DNA of 40,716 nt from Taishania sp. (GCA_030150045.1 JASLGM010000034.1:1-40716), one strand, 5' to 3'. Positions 30,941-39,445 are shown, numbered from the stretch's first letter. Program-made: numbers and translations. Notes: generated by a model from the sequence alone, not told the origin.

Positions 30941-31081
30941 CAGCCATTTCGGTCTACGCGCTTTAGTAAACTTGCGTAAAAGAGTTCATCTGCTGTTTCC
31001 CTCGTGCTTCCTCTGGTCGCAGCGGTAACCTAGCATTCACGTCCTTTACGCTTCATTTAGCTATCACGCTCCGCCCGGCTG
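30941..31081 (-). repeat. Structured intergenic repeat, module A, copy 3 (minus strand)
   Basis: Closed by CAGCC (31081-31077) and GGCTG (30945-30941) on the minus strand. P2 pairs GCGTAAAGGA with TCTTTTACGC, ten of ten with one G-T. P3 pairs TTACCGC with GAGGGAA, five of seven, the weakest of the copies. Conserved blocks GATAGCTAA, TGCGACCAGAGGAAGCACG and GTTTACTAAAG are present. Relative to its own strand the order is A then B, as in copy 1. It lies between convergent ribE and the 31169 gene. Confidence 0.83.
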
Positions 31082-31111
31082 AAGATCCATTTCAAGAAAA
31101 GCAAATGGCAT

Positions 31112-31150
31112 AAAAAAAGGTGTCACTCAACTGCGAGCAACACCTTTTTT
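31112..31150. terminator. Bidirectional intrinsic terminator
   Basis: AAAAAAAGGTGT pairs with ACACCTTTTTT, with an internal CTC/GAG pairing in the loop. The T run on the plus strand could end ribE transcripts running through copy 3. Read on the minus strand it ends the pgk-metF operon. Confidence 0.8.
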
Positions 31151-31168
31151 ATTTATTTCTGAATCCGT

Positions 31169-31705
31169 TTACCTCCAAGTGGAATTGATAAACTTCGGCA
31201 ATTTCTTGCGCAATTTTTTCAAAGTTGATTCTTTGTCAGAAATATTTCCAACTTTATAATAATCAACGCGAACCAATTCATTATTTCTAAAAAAACTAAA
31301 CTCAAACGTCACTGAAACCGCACCTTGACGATAGATTTCACGCAAGGTTCCTTGATCTAGTTTTTCTTGTAGACTAACAGCATAATTCACCGGTCTAAAC
31401 GTTCGGTCATATCCTCTCACGCCAATTACCATATACGTATCAAATTGTTTCTCGGCGAAAACCGTGCGTAACGAATCCTGCAATAATAGGGTCGGTGACT
31501 CGCCATTTCGTAAATAATTAACGCTTGGTGTTGCCTTTATATGATTTTCAATAAGGATTTCGGAAATGAAAGCTTCCATGGTATAGCGTTCTTCTGCCTT
31601 ATCAAATTGACCAATAACAATCGCATTTTTGAGTTTTACGGGTTTGTTTTGACCAAACGTAGTGCTACTCAGAAGCAATAGGGTAAATAATATAATTCTT
31701 CTCAT
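31169..31705 (-). CDS. Small secreted protein of unknown function
   Basis: A 178-residue protein with a signal peptide (MRRIILFTLLLLSSTTFGQ) and a soluble mature part rich in charged residues; I do not recognise the family. Visible features are YMVIGVRGYDRTFRPVNYA in the middle and a lysine-rich C-terminus (KKLRKKLPKF). I chose ATG 31705 because it overlaps the metF stop as TAATG and places the signal peptide at the N-terminus. A longer frame to 31816 overlaps metF and would bury the signal. It is third in the pgk-metF transcript, yet unrelated in function to either. Confidence 0.78.
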   Translation of the reverse strand: MRRIILFTLLLLSSTTFGQNKPVKLKNAIVIGQFDKAEERYTMEAFISEILIENHIKATPSVNYLRNGESPTLLLQDSLRTVFAEKQFDTYMVIGVRGYDRTFRPVNYAVSLQEKLDQGTLREIYRQGAVSVTFEFSFFRNNELVRVDYYKVGNISDKESTLKKLRKKLPKFINSTWR

Positions 31706-32655
31706 TAAAAAACTTCTTTGGCAATCGCTTTTACGTTTGCTGAGTTTGACATTGTATAATAATGGATGCAAGGTACGTTTTTTTGTAATAATTCTTGTGA
31801 TTGCTGTACGCCCCATTCAATTCCTACCTGCTCTACGTCGTCATTCGTTTTGCATTTCAACAATTCTTTGGACAAGGCTTCGGGGAAATCAATGTGGAAA
31901 AACTTCGGTAAAAAGGTGATGTGACTCAAGCTTTTCAAAGGTTTAATTCCCGGTATGATGGGCACGGTAATCCCCATACTACGGCAAGCATCAACGAAGT
32001 CAAAGTATTTTTGGTTGTCGAAAAACATTTGTGTGACAATATAATCTGCTCCGGCATCCACCTTTTGTTTAAGGTAAAGAAGATCGGTATTCATGTTCAT
32101 TGCTTCAAAATGTTTCTCGGGGTAACCCGCGGCTCCTATACAAAATCGAGTGGGATCCATGATGATATCATCCATGATATATTGTCCGTCATTCATGTGT
32201 TTAACCTGTTCAATTAATTCCACGGCATAGCTGTGTCCTTCTTTGTGCGGTTTAAACACTTGTTCGGTTTTAATCGAGTCACCACGGAGAGCCAACACAT
32301 TGTCAATACCCAAGAAATGGAGATCGATAAGTGCGTTTTCCGTGTCTTCTTTGGAGAATCCTCCACAGATTAAATGAGGCACCGCATCCACTTGATATTT
32401 ATTCATTATCGCTGCACAAATCCCAACTGTTCCTGGTCGTTTACGCATGGACAATTTTTCTAAAAGTCCATTTTCTCTTTCTTTGTAAACGAATTCCTCT
32501 CTATGGTAAGTTACGTTAACAAACTTAGGTTTGAATTCCATTAAGGGATCAATGCCATCGTAAATAGATTGAATACTTTTCCCTTTTAATGGTGGGATAA
32601 TTTCAAATGAAAAAAGCGTTTTTTGGGCCTCTTTTATGTGGTCGGTTACCTTCAT
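31705..32655 (-). CDS. metF: Methylenetetrahydrofolate reductase
   Basis: Reduces 5,10-methylene-THF to 5-methyl-THF for methionine synthesis. The 316-residue FAD-dependent TIM barrel shows the N-terminal SFEIIPP motif with catalytic Glu, NVTYHREE in the second strand, the LALRGD motif (folate and flavin binding) and AGADYIVTQMFFDNQKYFDF near residue 205. It lies 8 bp downstream of pgk and overlaps the following small gene by one base. Confidence 0.96.
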   Translation of the reverse strand: MKVTDHIKEAQKTLFSFEIIPPLKGKSIQSIYDGIDPLMEFKPKFVNVTYHREEFVYKERENGLLEKLSMRKRPGTVGICAAIMNKYQVDAVPHLICGGFSKEDTENALIDLHFLGIDNVLALRGDSIKTEQVFKPHKEGHSYAVELIEQVKHMNDGQYIMDDIIMDPTRFCIGAAGYPEKHFEAMNMNTDLLYLKQKVDAGADYIVTQMFFDNQKYFDFVDACRSMGITVPIIPGIKPLKSLSHITFLPKFFHIDFPEALSKELLKCKTNDDVEQVGIEWGVQQSQELLQKNVPCIHYYTMSNSANVKAIAKEVF

Positions 32656-32663
32656 TTCACGTT

Positions 32664-33860
32664 TTACTGTTTTTGGTTAATCGCTTTGATACCTGGCAAT
32701 TCTATTCCTTCTAAGTATTCTAACATGGCTCCACCACCGGTAGAAACATAAGACACTTGATCGGCTAAGTTAAATGCATTAATGGCTGCAACTGAATCAC
32801 CACCACCAATAAGTGAGAATGCTCCGTTGTTGGTTGCTTTCACAATGGCGTTAGCTACTCCTAATGTTCCGTTTTGGAAATTTGACATTTCGAAAACCCC
32901 CATTGGTCCATTCCAAAGAATTAAACGTGAATTTTCAATAATTGTTGCAACGTCCTTAGCAGTTTGTTCACCTGTATCAAGTCCCATCCATCCTGCTTCT
33001 ATTTCACCGATAGCAACATGTTTACTGTTGGCGTCATTGTCAAATTTATCTGCTACAACTGCATCAACAGGAATATAAAGGTTCACTCCTTTTTCTTTTG
33101 CATACGCTAAAATTTCTCTAGCTGTATCTAATAAGTCGTCTTCGATCAATGAATTCCCTACACTTCCGCCCATAGCTTTAACGAATGTAAATGCCATTCC
33201 ACCACCAACGATTAAGTTATCAACTTTGTCTAACAAACGTTTAATGATTGTGATTTTAGAAGATACTTTTGCGCCACCAACAATGGCTGTAAGTGGTTTT
33301 TCTGTGCTGTTCAATACTTTGTCAACGGCTTTAATTTCTCCTTCAATCAAGAAACCAAACATTTTGTCATTTGGAAAGAAATTAGCGATAATGGTCGTTG
33401 AAGCGTGTGCTCTATGTGCTGTTCCGAATGCATCATTGATATATACATCTCCTAACTTTGCCAAGTCAGCAGCAAAAGACTCTGTTCCTGTGGTTTCTTG
33501 TTTATAGTAACGTACGTTTTCCAACATCAGGATTTCTCCTGGCTGAAGGTTAGCGCTTGCTTCCTCTACCTCTTTACCTAAACAATCCGCTACAAACTTT
33601 ACCGGTTTACCAAGTACTTTTTGAACTTGATCAACAATATGTTTCAACGAGTATTTTTCTTCAAAACCATTTGGTCTACCTAAATGCGACATCAAGATGA
33701 CGCTTCCACCGTTATTTAAAACATGTAACAAGGTGGGCGCCGCTGCACGAATACGTGTATCGTCTGTTACTTCAAATGTTTCTTTGTTCAACGGAACATT
33801 AAAATCAACGCGAATAAGCGCTTTTTTCCCTTTAAAATCGTAGGAATGAATATCAGCCAT
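32664..33860 (-). CDS. pgk: Phosphoglycerate kinase
   Basis: Interconverts 1,3-bisphosphoglycerate plus ADP and 3-phosphoglycerate plus ATP. The 398-residue length is normal. Motifs: RVDFNVPLN near the N-terminus, MSHLGRPNG (3PG binding), NDAFGTAHRAHAST, IVGGAKVSSKI (hinge and nucleotide), LILWNGPMGVFE, and the C-terminal GGGDSVAAI and STGGGAMLEYLEG loops. First gene of the pgk-metF-31169 unit, with a -7 box 22 nt ahead. Confidence 0.98.
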   Translation of the reverse strand: MADIHSYDFKGKKALIRVDFNVPLNKETFEVTDDTRIRAAAPTLLHVLNNGGSVILMSHLGRPNGFEEKYSLKHIVDQVQKVLGKPVKFVADCLGKEVEEASANLQPGEILMLENVRYYKQETTGTESFAADLAKLGDVYINDAFGTAHRAHASTTIIANFFPNDKMFGFLIEGEIKAVDKVLNSTEKPLTAIVGGAKVSSKITIIKRLLDKVDNLIVGGGMAFTFVKAMGGSVGNSLIEDDLLDTAREILAYAKEKGVNLYIPVDAVVADKFDNDANSKHVAIGEIEAGWMGLDTGEQTAKDVATIIENSRLILWNGPMGVFEMSNFQNGTLGVANAIVKATNNGAFSLIGGGDSVAAINAFNLADQVSYVSTGGGAMLEYLEGIELPGIKAINQKQ

Positions 33861-33882
33861 TTTGTACTTTTTTCTTTCCTGA

Positions 33883-33890
33883 CAAAGGTA
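33883..33890 (-). promoter_or_regulatory. Bacteroidota -7 promoter box for pgk
   Basis: TACCTTTG on the minus strand matches TAnnTTTG, 22 nt before the ATG at 33860. No -33 TTG at proper spacing was found. Confidence 0.55.
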
Positions 33891-33918
33891 ATTACTTTTT
33901 TAAAATCGGTTAAGTAAA

Positions 33919-34881
33919 TCAATATGTAAATATTCGCTTGGTCGATCCATCTTCGTATTGAATGATTTGAAAACCATTTGCTGATGGGTCTAATTCTTGC
34001 CCTGTTAGATCAACTGTCTTTACGATTTTCTTTTCCTCCTCGATTTCTACTAATAAAATATCAGAATTTGTACGTTCCCAATAGTTCGTTACGCGGACAA
34101 TTTTATAGTAAATCGTTCCTTTCTCTTTACATACGTGAGAAAAATGATAATCGCTATATTCTTCTTTGGCTTCATGTGCAGGAACATCTGCCACTTTTTT
34201 CCAAATAACTCCATCTATTGATTGCTCAATTTCAAAATGATCAAGGTGTTTCTCACCTAATGATTTCCAACTAATATGTGTCTTTCCGTGGGTATATTCA
34301 GCTGAAAAAGCATACCATTCAATCGGTAAGGGAACAATACTACAATTTGTCTTCCCTGTTCCATCAATCTGATTTAGAGTAATGTAACCAGATGTATTGG
34401 AATAATTGGTAAGTAAAAGAATGTAAATCTGTCCGCGAACAGCAGCTGGAGGTGTCGTTTCTCCGCTTTCATATCCACCTTGAAATCCGAGACCAATTAT
34501 TTCATGACCTTCTGGTGAGTAACTACATTGAAGTGGCTTTTTATTTCCAGCCATCACTGCCTTACAACCTTGACTTAAGGACTCAAAAGGTCCCCATAGT
34601 GCGAAGTCTACATCTATTTCTTCTCCACGTCCATTGGGTTGCGTATTTTGACTTAGTCCTAGTTTCATAGGTCCAGATGTTCCGATTTCCATATAATACC
34701 ACACCGGATTAGGTTGCCGAGAAAGACATCCATAGTTTGGTCCATTCGGAGACTGAGTACTCGTATTGTTTTTAAAATTATACTGATTCGAAGAGCAGAA
34801 AGGGTTGGCTTTTGTACACAACTGCACTTGAGAAAAACTGTAAAAGAAAGGAAAGGAAAAAAGGAGAAATAAAAATCTCAT
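33919..34881 (-). CDS. Cys-rich secreted protein with T9SS-type tail (cassette 1, large)
   Basis: A 320-residue secreted protein: signal peptide (ending YSFSQ), then a Cys-rich beta domain (about 20-185) beginning C22-x6-C29-S-S-N and containing SPNGPNYGCL and QPNPVWYYMEIGTSGPM, which I recognise as a recurring N-terminal module of large Bacteroidota T9SS proteins. A fibronectin-like segment follows (about 190-285, ISWKSLGEKHLDHFEIEQS, YYKIVRV). The end (VDLTGQEL through YEDGSTKRIFTY) resembles a T9SS sorting tail but lacks the usual PNP motif. It is paralogous over its whole length to the 37879 gene. It follows its small partner gene by 9 bp and ends 58 bp before pgk. Confidence 0.82.
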   Translation of the reverse strand: MRFLFLLFSFPFFYSFSQVQLCTKANPFCSSNQYNFKNNTSTQSPNGPNYGCLSRQPNPVWYYMEIGTSGPMKLGLSQNTQPNGRGEEIDVDFALWGPFESLSQGCKAVMAGNKKPLQCSYSPEGHEIIGLGFQGGYESGETTPPAAVRGQIYILLLTNYSNTSGYITLNQIDGTGKTNCSIVPLPIEWYAFSAEYTHGKTHISWKSLGEKHLDHFEIEQSIDGVIWKKVADVPAHEAKEEYSDYHFSHVCKEKGTIYYKIVRVTNYWERTNSDILLVEIEEEKKIVKTVDLTGQELDPSANGFQIIQYEDGSTKRIFTY

Positions 34882-34890
34882 GGAATAAAT

Positions 34891-35277
34891 CTAAAGTCCG
34901 TAAATAAGAATGTAAAAATGGGAATCAGCTACTTTTATCACTTGATGCTCTGTTGAATAAAAATTGAAAAAGTATTTAAAAGGATTAATGCCATCTGGTC
35001 CAACTTCAAAATCTCTTTGCATTGCTAGGTTACACTTGTCTTTTAAAGAAAAATCCGAAAGATTTGCAGTAATAACATCTGCTCGCATTTCGGGATCATT
35101 AAACACATAAAACCGGTTACTAATTATGTTTGAAAAGTCCAATTTGTATACTTCTTTATGTGTTGGACATTCCTTATATACTTCTTCTAACCAGCGATCA
35201 ATAACTGTTGTATCTGATTGAGAAAAAGCCATATTAATAGACGATATTGCAAGTATCGCGATTAAGAGTACTTTCAT
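34891..35277 (-). CDS. Small secreted protein, cassette 1 partner, function unknown
   Basis: A 128-residue protein with a signal peptide (MKVLLIAILAISSINMAFSQ). The mature protein has two Cys (C37 in WLEEVYKECP, C82 in KDKCNLAMQRD), possibly paired, then NPFKYFFNFYS and a hydrophobic C-terminal strand. I know no family for it. It is clearly paralogous to the 38863 gene (WL-x-EV-x-x-ECP, KCN-x-x-x-QRD, NP-x-KYF-x-NF), which also precedes a paralog of the downstream gene. The conserved order implies the two products work together at the cell surface or in the periplasm. A -7 box lies 20 nt upstream within an inverted repeat. Confidence 0.82.
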   Translation of the reverse strand: MKVLLIAILAISSINMAFSQSDTTVIDRWLEEVYKECPTHKEVYKLDFSNIISNRFYVFNDPEMRADVITANLSDFSLKDKCNLAMQRDFEVGPDGINPFKYFFNFYSTEHQVIKVADSHFYILIYGL

Positions 35278-35293
35278 GAAAAATTGTTAAGAC

Positions 35294-35310
35294 GCGACAA
35301 ATTTAGTCGC
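35294..35310 (-). promoter_or_regulatory. -7 box inside a short inverted repeat, cassette 1
   Basis: On the minus strand TAAATTTG (35305-35298) matches TAnnTTTG. It is flanked by GCGAC (35294-35298) and GTCGC (35306-35310), exact inverse complements, suggesting a repressor site over the promoter. The equivalent region of cassette 2 shows no such repeat. Confidence 0.45.
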
Positions 35311-35533
35311 AATCCGAACAATAGTACTCACACAAACAAGGTATATTGATAACAAAAGTCCTATTTACATTAATTCCAAATAAAAGACACTGAGTCTTAA
35401 AGGTTTGCGAATTTCAATTTATTGTTGTATCTTTTTTCTTATGCGAGATCGTGTAATTAGCAGGAGTACGAACAATGCAAATAGAACATAATGTATATAT
35501 CTAAAGATTATTCGCGTTCCCATTACTATTCCG

Positions 35534-35541
35534 TAAATTTG
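35534..35541 (+). promoter_or_regulatory. Bacteroidota -7 promoter box for xseA-xseB
   Basis: TAAATTTG matches TAnnTTTG, 18 nt before the xseA ATG. No clear -33 element. The rest of the 282-bp gap back to 35278 holds nothing further I recognise. Confidence 0.5.
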
Positions 35542-35559
35542 TAAGGATTATTTGCAATC

Positions 35560-36942
35560 ATGGTCGAAAAACAAACATTTACTTTATCCCAAGTTGCCCG
35601 TTCTATTCGTAAAACGATTGAAAATCGATATGCAAATAAATATTGGGTGAAAGCAGAAATGCATAAATTAAACCTTTTTGCAAGTGGTCACGCCTTTCCT
35701 GAATTACTTGATAAACAAGACGGAAAAATAATTGCACAAATGACTGGTGTTATCTGGAAAGGAAGCCTCCAGAAAATAAACAATCAATTCCTTAAATTAT
35801 TGAACGAACCCATTCGAGAAGGAGGAACCTTCTTAATGGAAGTGCAGGTTCAATATTCAGAAACACATGGTATAAGTCTCAACATCCTAGACATTGACCC
35901 CAATTACACTTTGGGTGAATTACAAAGAGAAAGACGAGACACTTTACTTCTTCTTGAAAAAGAGCATCTTCTAGGAAAAAATCAATCAATATTAACACCT
36001 GTTTTGCCTAAGAGAGTGGCTCTTATTTCTGCTGAAACTAGCAAAGGCTTATCGGACTTCATGAAAGTTATCCACCAAAATAAAGAAGGATATATCATCG
36101 ATACGTTTCTGTTCAATGCCTACTTACAAGGCGAGCAGGCCGTACGTTCGATTATTACTCAAATACAAAGAATAAATGCCGTTTCCCAACATTTTGACCT
36201 CATTGCTATCGTCCGTGGTGGTGGTGGTGAAGTAGGAATGTCGTGTTACAACAATTACGAATTGTGTAGAACAATTGCTACATCAAAACTTCCAATTTAT
36301 ACAGGAATAGGCCACAGCACAAATTTTACAGTTGCTGAAATGGTTGCTCATAAAAATGCCATTACACCAACAGAATTAGCCGAAGGTTTAATTGCAGCTT
36401 TACGCCAAAACGATTGGAATTTACAATTATACCAAAAATCTGTTTTAGAAAAATCCGTGGATCAATTGGCGCACCACAAGCATTTACTTTCAAACAACAA
36501 GTTGCAATTAATTAGCAATAGTCATTTAATCATAGAGAGAAACAAACGTTTTCACGATAAGTCGACCCATACTTTATATAGGAATTCCATAAATTTGTTG
36601 CAACAAAACCAACATTCAATCAATGGATTAAAAGGGAAAATTGCCAGCAGTGCAAAACACACTTTGGAAAAAGAATCGGTGAAACTGACGCGAACAATAG
36701 GACAGTTTTCTAATTCTGGAAAACAAGAGTTAAAGATGGAAAACATTAAGCTCATGCGCCTAGAAGATCAAATCCATTTACTTGATCCAAAGAAGATCTT
36801 GGCGCGTGGTTTTAGCATTGTCCGTTTCAAAGGCAAGACAATATCTACTGAAAACACACCTCAGAAAGAAGATGTACTTCACATTGAAACCGCTAATTTT
36901 GAAGTGGAAACAAACGTTTTAAAAATAACACACCATGAGTGA
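35560..36942 (+). CDS. xseA: Exodeoxyribonuclease VII, large subunit
   Basis: Catalytic subunit of a nuclease that degrades single-stranded DNA from both ends. The 460 residues begin with an OB-fold (FTLSQVARSIRKTIENRY, KYWVKAEMHKL), followed by the catalytic domain with LPKRVALISAETSKGLSDF, DLIAIVRGGGGEVGMSCYNN and YTGIGHSTNFTVAEMVAH, then a long helical coiled coil (about 280-410) and a short C-terminal region (KKILARGFSIVRFKGK). It overlaps xseB by 8 bp. Confidence 0.96.
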   Translation: MVEKQTFTLSQVARSIRKTIENRYANKYWVKAEMHKLNLFASGHAFPELLDKQDGKIIAQMTGVIWKGSLQKINNQFLKLLNEPIREGGTFLMEVQVQYSETHGISLNILDIDPNYTLGELQRERRDTLLLLEKEHLLGKNQSILTPVLPKRVALISAETSKGLSDFMKVIHQNKEGYIIDTFLFNAYLQGEQAVRSIITQIQRINAVSQHFDLIAIVRGGGGEVGMSCYNNYELCRTIATSKLPIYTGIGHSTNFTVAEMVAHKNAITPTELAEGLIAALRQNDWNLQLYQKSVLEKSVDQLAHHKHLLSNNKLQLISNSHLIIERNKRFHDKSTHTLYRNSINLLQQNQHSINGLKGKIASSAKHTLEKESVKLTRTIGQFSNSGKQELKMENIKLMRLEDQIHLLDPKKILARGFSIVRFKGKTISTENTPQKEDVLHIETANFEVETNVLKITHHE

Positions 36943-37132
36943 AATCAATTATCAAACTGCTTTTGAAGAATTACAAGAAATTGTTAGTCAACTAGAGAGT
37001 GGCAATACAACTGTGGATGAATTATCAATTAAGATAAAACGTGCATCTGTACTGATCAAGATCTGTAAAGAAAAATTGTATACCACAGAAATGGATATGC
37101 AAGAAATTTTAAAAGACTTAGAGGAATTATAA
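36935..37132 (+). CDS. xseB: Exodeoxyribonuclease VII, small subunit
   Basis: A 65-residue helical-hairpin protein that binds along the coiled coil of XseA. It contains the family pattern YQTAFEELQEIVSQLESG and the ELSIKIKRASVLIKICKEKL helix. It starts within the last 8 bp of xseA. Its stop directly abuts the stop of the convergent SCO gene with no intervening base, so no terminator separates the two. Confidence 0.94.
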   Translation: MSEINYQTAFEELQEIVSQLESGNTTVDELSIKIKRASVLIKICKEKLYTTEMDMQEILKDLEEL

Positions 37133-37798
37133 TTATTCTTCGAGTAAAAGGGAGATGTCTTCCATCATATGATCGACTTCCTTTGTACTTGTTCCATCGT
37201 AATAACCTCGGATACGTCCTTTTTTGTCTACTAAAACAAAGTTGTTGGTGTGAATAAAATCAGACCCCGCATCGCCAAGGTTTTCTGCTTCTGCAGGCTT
37301 TAGCAAAAAGAAAGAAGTGCGTGCCAAGGTATATAAATCTTTCTTTGTTCCTGTTAAGAAATGCCATTGCTTCGGATTCGCTCCATGACTTTTGGCATAT
37401 GCATTCATCTGAGTCACGTCATCGGTATCAGGATCAACGGTAAAGCTTAAAATCCTAAAGTTTTTTTCTCCTTCAAAATGCTCAGCCACTCGTTCCATTT
37501 CTTTCGTCATGATAGGGCAAATGGTTCCGCAGGTTGTGAAAAAATATTCCGCCGCATATACTTTCCCTTCCACCTCTTTTTCTGAAATCCATTTTCCTTC
37601 CTGATTCTGTAAGTTAAACGCTCCGATTACATGACCTTGACCTTTCCTTAATAACTCTGGATCTACAACACTCTTATCAATATCAATGGGGTTTAAAATC
37701 GGAAGGATGTGCTTCTTTTCTTTGGGTTTGTTTTGCCAATACACGAGTCCAAAACCGATTACAAAAAATAAAAGTCCGAAAGCGAGGTATTTTTTCAT
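37133..37798 (-). CDS. SCO1/SenC family protein
   Basis: A 221-residue membrane-anchored thioredoxin-fold protein, associated in other organisms with copper delivery to cytochrome oxidase CuA. The N-terminal membrane anchor is residues 4-21. The copper-binding set is complete: C90-G-T-I-C94 in FFTTCGTICPIM and H183 in SDFIHTNNFVLVD. No oxidase genes are near. It converges exactly on xseB with a zero gap. A -7-like TACCTTTA ends 5 nt before its ATG, so a leaderless transcript is possible. Confidence 0.92.
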   Translation of the reverse strand: MKKYLAFGLLFFVIGFGLVYWQNKPKEKKHILPILNPIDIDKSVVDPELLRKGQGHVIGAFNLQNQEGKWISEKEVEGKVYAAEYFFTTCGTICPIMTKEMERVAEHFEGEKNFRILSFTVDPDTDDVTQMNAYAKSHGANPKQWHFLTGTKKDLYTLARTSFFLLKPAEAENLGDAGSDFIHTNNFVLVDKKGRIRGYYDGTSTKEVDHMMEDISLLLEE

Positions 37799-37811
37799 GC
37801 CCTAAAGGTAC

Positions 37812-37837
37812 AAAAAAAGGAGCCTTAAAGCTCCTTT
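37812..37837 (-). terminator. Intrinsic terminator of secreted cassette 2
   Basis: On the minus strand AAAGGAGC pairs with GCTCCTTT around 6 nt, and the T run extends to seven. It lies 41 nt after the stop of the 37879 gene. Confidence 0.85.
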
Positions 37838-37878
37838 AAACACATTATGATGATTATTCTTTTGTTAAAACCTTGTCT

Positions 37879-38844
37879 TTATTCCACAAACAATTTTACC
37901 GATGTACCATCCTCATAGCGTACAATCTTCACGCCTTGTTCATGCATACTAACTTGCTGCCCAAGAAGGTTTACTACTTCTGTTACATGTTTAAAACGGG
38001 TACTGTTTTCGACCATCTTTATCTCTGAAAACTGATGATTACCATCTACATCTACTTTTCTTAAACGGTAGTAATTGGTTCCTCTTTCAAATGAATTATC
38101 AACAGATGCATATTCAGCGTAAGCGACGTTTTGCGCGTAGGTTTTTCCTAATGCATCCCAATTTTCGCCATCTTGACTACGCTCTACCTCGTAATAATCC
38201 ACATTGTTTTCCACAAAATTAATCCAAGAAATATGGTTTTCAGTTGTTTTGTGTTCTGCTGTAAACTGTACTAACTCCGTTGAAAGAGGTACAATGGCAC
38301 AATCCGTACGGCCTGTTCCACCCGATTGGGACAAGCTAATGGTTCCTGCTTGTTGGCTATAATTCGTAAGCAATAAAATATAAAACTGACCAGCTACAGC
38401 ATTTGGAGGTGTGGATGCTCCTGAATTATAACCACCCGCATAACCGATTCCTACCGTTTCTGTAACGAACGAAGAAAAGCTACACTGCAAAGGCGCAACA
38501 CGATTATTAAAAATCTGGTTACATCCATCCGCGATGGAACTAAAAGGCCCCCACATCGCAAAATCAATATCAATTCCAGTACCTGCAGCATTATGCTGCG
38601 CCAAACTTAATTGCATAGGTCCACTCGTACCAATACGCATGTGGTACCAAATTGGATTAGGTTGTGAAAGCAAGCATCCGTAATTTGGACCTGATGGTGC
38701 GGAACTACCAGTGGAATTGGGGAAAGAATAGTTGGTAGAAGAACAAAATGGTGTGCTGTTAACGCATGATCCGCCAGTTGCCTGTGCCCATGCGTTTCCC
38801 GCCAATAACCCTATACTGGCAAGGAGATAATAAATTGGTTTCAT
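37879..38844 (-). CDS. Cys-rich secreted protein with T9SS-type tail (cassette 2, large)
   Basis: A 321-residue paralog of the 33919 gene product. Signal peptide (residues 1-20, ending NAWA). The N-terminal module begins C27-x6-C34-S-S and contains SGPNYGCL and QPNPIWYHMRIGTSGPM; six Cys are in matching positions in both paralogs. A fibronectin-like part follows (ISWINFVENNVDYYEVERS, NYYRLRKVD). The tail (VVNLLGQQV then GVKIVRYEDGTSVKLFVE) is a T9SS-like sorting tail without the PNP motif. The central beta domain is the best conserved part. A terminator follows, and its small partner gene is 18 bp upstream. Confidence 0.83.
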   Translation of the reverse strand: MKPIYYLLASIGLLAGNAWAQATGGSCVNSTPFCSSTNYSFPNSTGSSAPSGPNYGCLLSQPNPIWYHMRIGTSGPMQLSLAQHNAAGTGIDIDFAMWGPFSSIADGCNQIFNNRVAPLQCSFSSFVTETVGIGYAGGYNSGASTPPNAVAGQFYILLLTNYSQQAGTISLSQSGGTGRTDCAIVPLSTELVQFTAEHKTTENHISWINFVENNVDYYEVERSQDGENWDALGKTYAQNVAYAEYASVDNSFERGTNYYRLRKVDVDGNHQFSEIKMVENSTRFKHVTEVVNLLGQQVSMHEQGVKIVRYEDGTSVKLFVE

Positions 38845-38862
38845 TGTAGGTAGATTTTAGTG

Positions 38863-39258
38863 TTAATTGTTAGCAGGAATAAAAAAGTAGTAGTTCGAAT
38901 GATCAATTTCTATGTATTGATCTGATTTTGCATGAAAATTAAGGAAATATTTAAGCGGATTGAAGGTGTCTGGCCGAACGTTTGCTCCTTGATCTCGCTG
39001 CAAATCAGGGTTACATTTGTCCATAAGCAGATACGCAGAAAGTACGCTAGTTTTTTGCCCTTTAACAGCATCTGTAGCATAAACAACTTTACAGTTTCCC
39101 ACCAAATTAACATAAGCAGATACGTTTTCGGGAGAAGCATTTTGGGGGCATTCTAAATGGACTTCATTGAGCCAATCCTGTACAGTTACGGCAGCATAAT
39201 TCTGTCCAAAAACAGAGGTGCATAGCAACGTTCCGTACGATAAAAGTAGTAGTTTCAT
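38863..39258 (-). CDS. Small secreted protein, cassette 2 partner, function unknown
   Basis: A 131-residue paralog of the 34891 gene. I chose ATG 39258 (MKLLLLSYGTLLCTSVFGQ) because it puts the signal peptide at the N-terminus; the longer frame from 39303 adds 15 polar residues in front of it. The mature part shows WLNEVHLECP, KCNPDLQRD, NPLKYFLNF and a Tyr/Phe-rich end. An extra Cys (GNCKVVY) is present relative to cassette 1. No family is known to me. It is the first gene of its cassette, and repeat copy 4 lies upstream. Confidence 0.8.
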   Translation of the reverse strand: MKLLLLSYGTLLCTSVFGQNYAAVTVQDWLNEVHLECPQNASPENVSAYVNLVGNCKVVYATDAVKGQKTSVLSAYLLMDKCNPDLQRDQGANVRPDTFNPLKYFLNFHAKSDQYIEIDHSNYYFFIPANN

Positions 39259-39445
39259 CGTTTCAATTATTAAGTGCATTCTGAAATTACGAAATCGATT
39301 CACATAAATCAGCGGTCATTTTTCAAGCAGTTGCTGTTCATGAAAAAAAAGCAATTCCCACCGATTATTTCCGATTTTGGAAAGCATTTTACATAAAAAA
39401 TACAGGTTTAATTGGACAAAAATCAAGTTTAATTCTCTTTTTTGG

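Noticed and set aside
37799..37810. TACCTTTA as the SCO gene promoter
   Set aside because: The last base departs from TAnnTTTG and the box lies too close to the ATG, so it is kept only as a remark in the SCO entry.
33919..38844. The secreted cassette duplication as an assembly artefact
   Set aside because: The two copies differ widely at protein and DNA level and flank unique genes.
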